Positions 4,619 to 5,525 of a stretch of DNA of 5,525 nt are shown one piece after another. Positions within the stretch are counted from its first letter, which is position 1. Each line of letters begins with the position of its first letter. The position numbers were made by a program, and so were the translations under genes. The notes under the pieces are model-generated. The model searched no databases. It had not been told where the DNA came from and saw nothing but the letters and a program-made list of their open reading frames with translations. Source of the DNA: Betaproteobacteria bacterium (lineage in GTDB: Bacteria; Pseudomonadota; Gammaproteobacteria; Burkholderiales; Burkholderiaceae_C); assembly GCA_025354965.1 (NCBI GenBank), contig JANXLW010000081.1:1-5525 (forward strand), given 5' to 3'.

Positions 4619-5525
4619 TTGAACAATCCTGCTTCCCGGTCTTCCAGCGCTAGCGGTTCTGCCGCCTTGTCGGCAACCGTGCGTTTTCAATCGTTTGATC
4701 TGCTGGCCACGCTGGTCGCGGTGGTGCGTAGCAATGGCGAAGTATCATTTGCCAACGCCGCGCTGGAAGATGCTTTAGGCATTTCCAGGCGTTCCATCAT
4801 TGGCACTTTTTTCCCGGACAGCTTTACCGAGCCGAGCTATTTAAAAAATGCGTTGCAGGGTGCTGGCAGCAATGAATTCGCCGCCTTGCGTTATGAGGCC
4901 TGGCTGAAGCGTTTTGGCCGCGACCCACTGCAGGTTCATGTGATCGTCACGCAGACCGAAATGGAGGATGAAATCATTGTAGAGTTGTTGCCCCTGGAGA
5001 TGCAGGCGCGGCAGGATCGTGAGGAGCGGTTGGCGGAGCAGGCACAGGCCAACAAAGAATTGATCCGCAATCTGGCGCACGAAATCAAGAATCCGCTGGG
5101 CGGCATTCGGGGCGCTGCGCAATTGCTCGAGATGGAGATCGAATCGCGCGAGCTTACCGAATACACGCAAGTCATTATTCATGAAGCTGATCGACTGCAG
5201 TCGTTGGTGGATCGTCTGTTGGCACCCCACCGGCGCCTGCACCTGGTGGGTGACGTCAATATTCACGAGGTATGCGAGCGTGTGCGTTCACTGATCGCGG
5301 CCGAGTTTCCCAAAGGGCTGACAGTTGTGCGCGACTATGACAGTTCAATTCCAGAGTTTCGGGGTGACCGTGAGCAGCTCATTCAAACGGTGCTCAACAT
5401 TGCGCATAACGCTTGCCAAGCCTTGGCCGAACAGATCTCCGCAGGTCAAGCGGTCCTGACATTTTGCACCCGAATCGCACGGCAAACTACATTTGGAAAA
5501 CAGCGCTATCGGTTGGCACTGGAAT
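4619..5525 (+). CDS. glnL: Nitrogen regulation sensor histidine kinase NtrB (GlnL), 3' end outside window
   Basis: The frame is open to the window edge: 302 codons plus one base are visible from TTG 4619. It is a soluble two-component kinase with no membrane segments. Residues about 22-125 form a PAS-type sensor domain (FDLLATLVAVVRSNGEVSFA, then ALEDALGISRRSIIG). The H box NLAHEIKNPLGGIRGAAQLL carries the phosphorylated His154 (codon 5078-5080), typical of NtrB. DRLLAPHRR and the N box NIAHNACQAL with Asn264 follow; the G boxes lie beyond the window. In the known pathway NtrB phosphorylates NtrC when PII (GlnB) is uridylylated, that is under nitrogen limitation, and so switches on glnA. The start is uncertain: no ATG is available. 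TTG 4619 has AGGTGA only one base upstream, while TTG 4667 and GTG 4679 are in-frame alternatives that still keep the whole PAS domain. Confidence 0.93.
   Translation, partial: MNNPASRSSSASGSAALSATVRFQSFDLLATLVAVVRSNGEVSFANAALEDALGISRRSIIGTFFPDSFTEPSYLKNALQGAGSNEFAALRYEAWLKRFGRDPLQVHVIVTQTEMEDEIIVELLPLEMQARQDREERLAEQAQANKELIRNLAHEIKNPLGGIRGAAQLLEMEIESRELTEYTQVIIHEADRLQSLVDRLLAPHRRLHLVGDVNIHEVCERVRSLIAAEFPKGLTVVRDYDSSIPEFRGDREQLIQTVLNIAHNACQALAEQISAGQAVLTFCTRIARQTTFGKQRYRLALE

Overview
The window looks like chromosomal DNA of a betaproteobacterium in the Comamonadaceae (Burkholderiales), with a Rhodoferax- or Polaromonas-like flavour. This is inferred from protein wording in RsuA, GlnA and NtrB, moderate-to-high GC, and a repeat inside one gene that resembles the GGGGCAGCGACCCACAC / GTGGGGAAGCGTGGGGG palindromic repeats I recall from that family. 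All genes are on the + strand.

Layout: (1) positions 1-486 hold the 3' part of an RsuA-type rRNA pseudouridine synthase. (2) 528-1424 encode an EI24/CysZ-type multi-pass membrane protein. (3) 1393-2328, overlapping it by 32 bp, encode a short CinA-like (MoCF_biosynth domain) protein that carries an in-frame insertion of about 105 bp of REP-like repeat. (4) 2329-2550 is a regulatory region with a clear sigma-54 (-24/-12) promoter and an excellent NtrC site, feeding (5) glnA (2551-3966), a complete adenylylatable type I glutamine synthetase closed by a strong intrinsic terminator. (6) 4107-4613 encode a small exported protein with two cysteines and a C-terminal coiled coil, of unknown function. 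(7) From 4619 to the window edge runs glnL/ntrB, the nitrogen sensor kinase, cut off before its ATP-binding G boxes.

The right half is a nitrogen-regulation module. NtrB would phosphorylate NtrC (probably just beyond the window), and NtrC-P would activate the sigma-54 promoter of glnA. Compared with the enterobacterial glnA-glnL-glnG arrangement, glnA is separated from glnL by a terminator and by an unrelated-looking exported protein gene.

The most notable observation is the REP-like element inside the CinA-like coding sequence, which adds about 35 Gly/Pro-rich residues without breaking the frame. The next most interesting are the cluster of GGTGC half-sites upstream of glnA and the uncharacterised exported coiled-coil protein. 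I found no CRISPR array, tRNA, rRNA, transposase or phage genes, and no wholly new multi-gene system.
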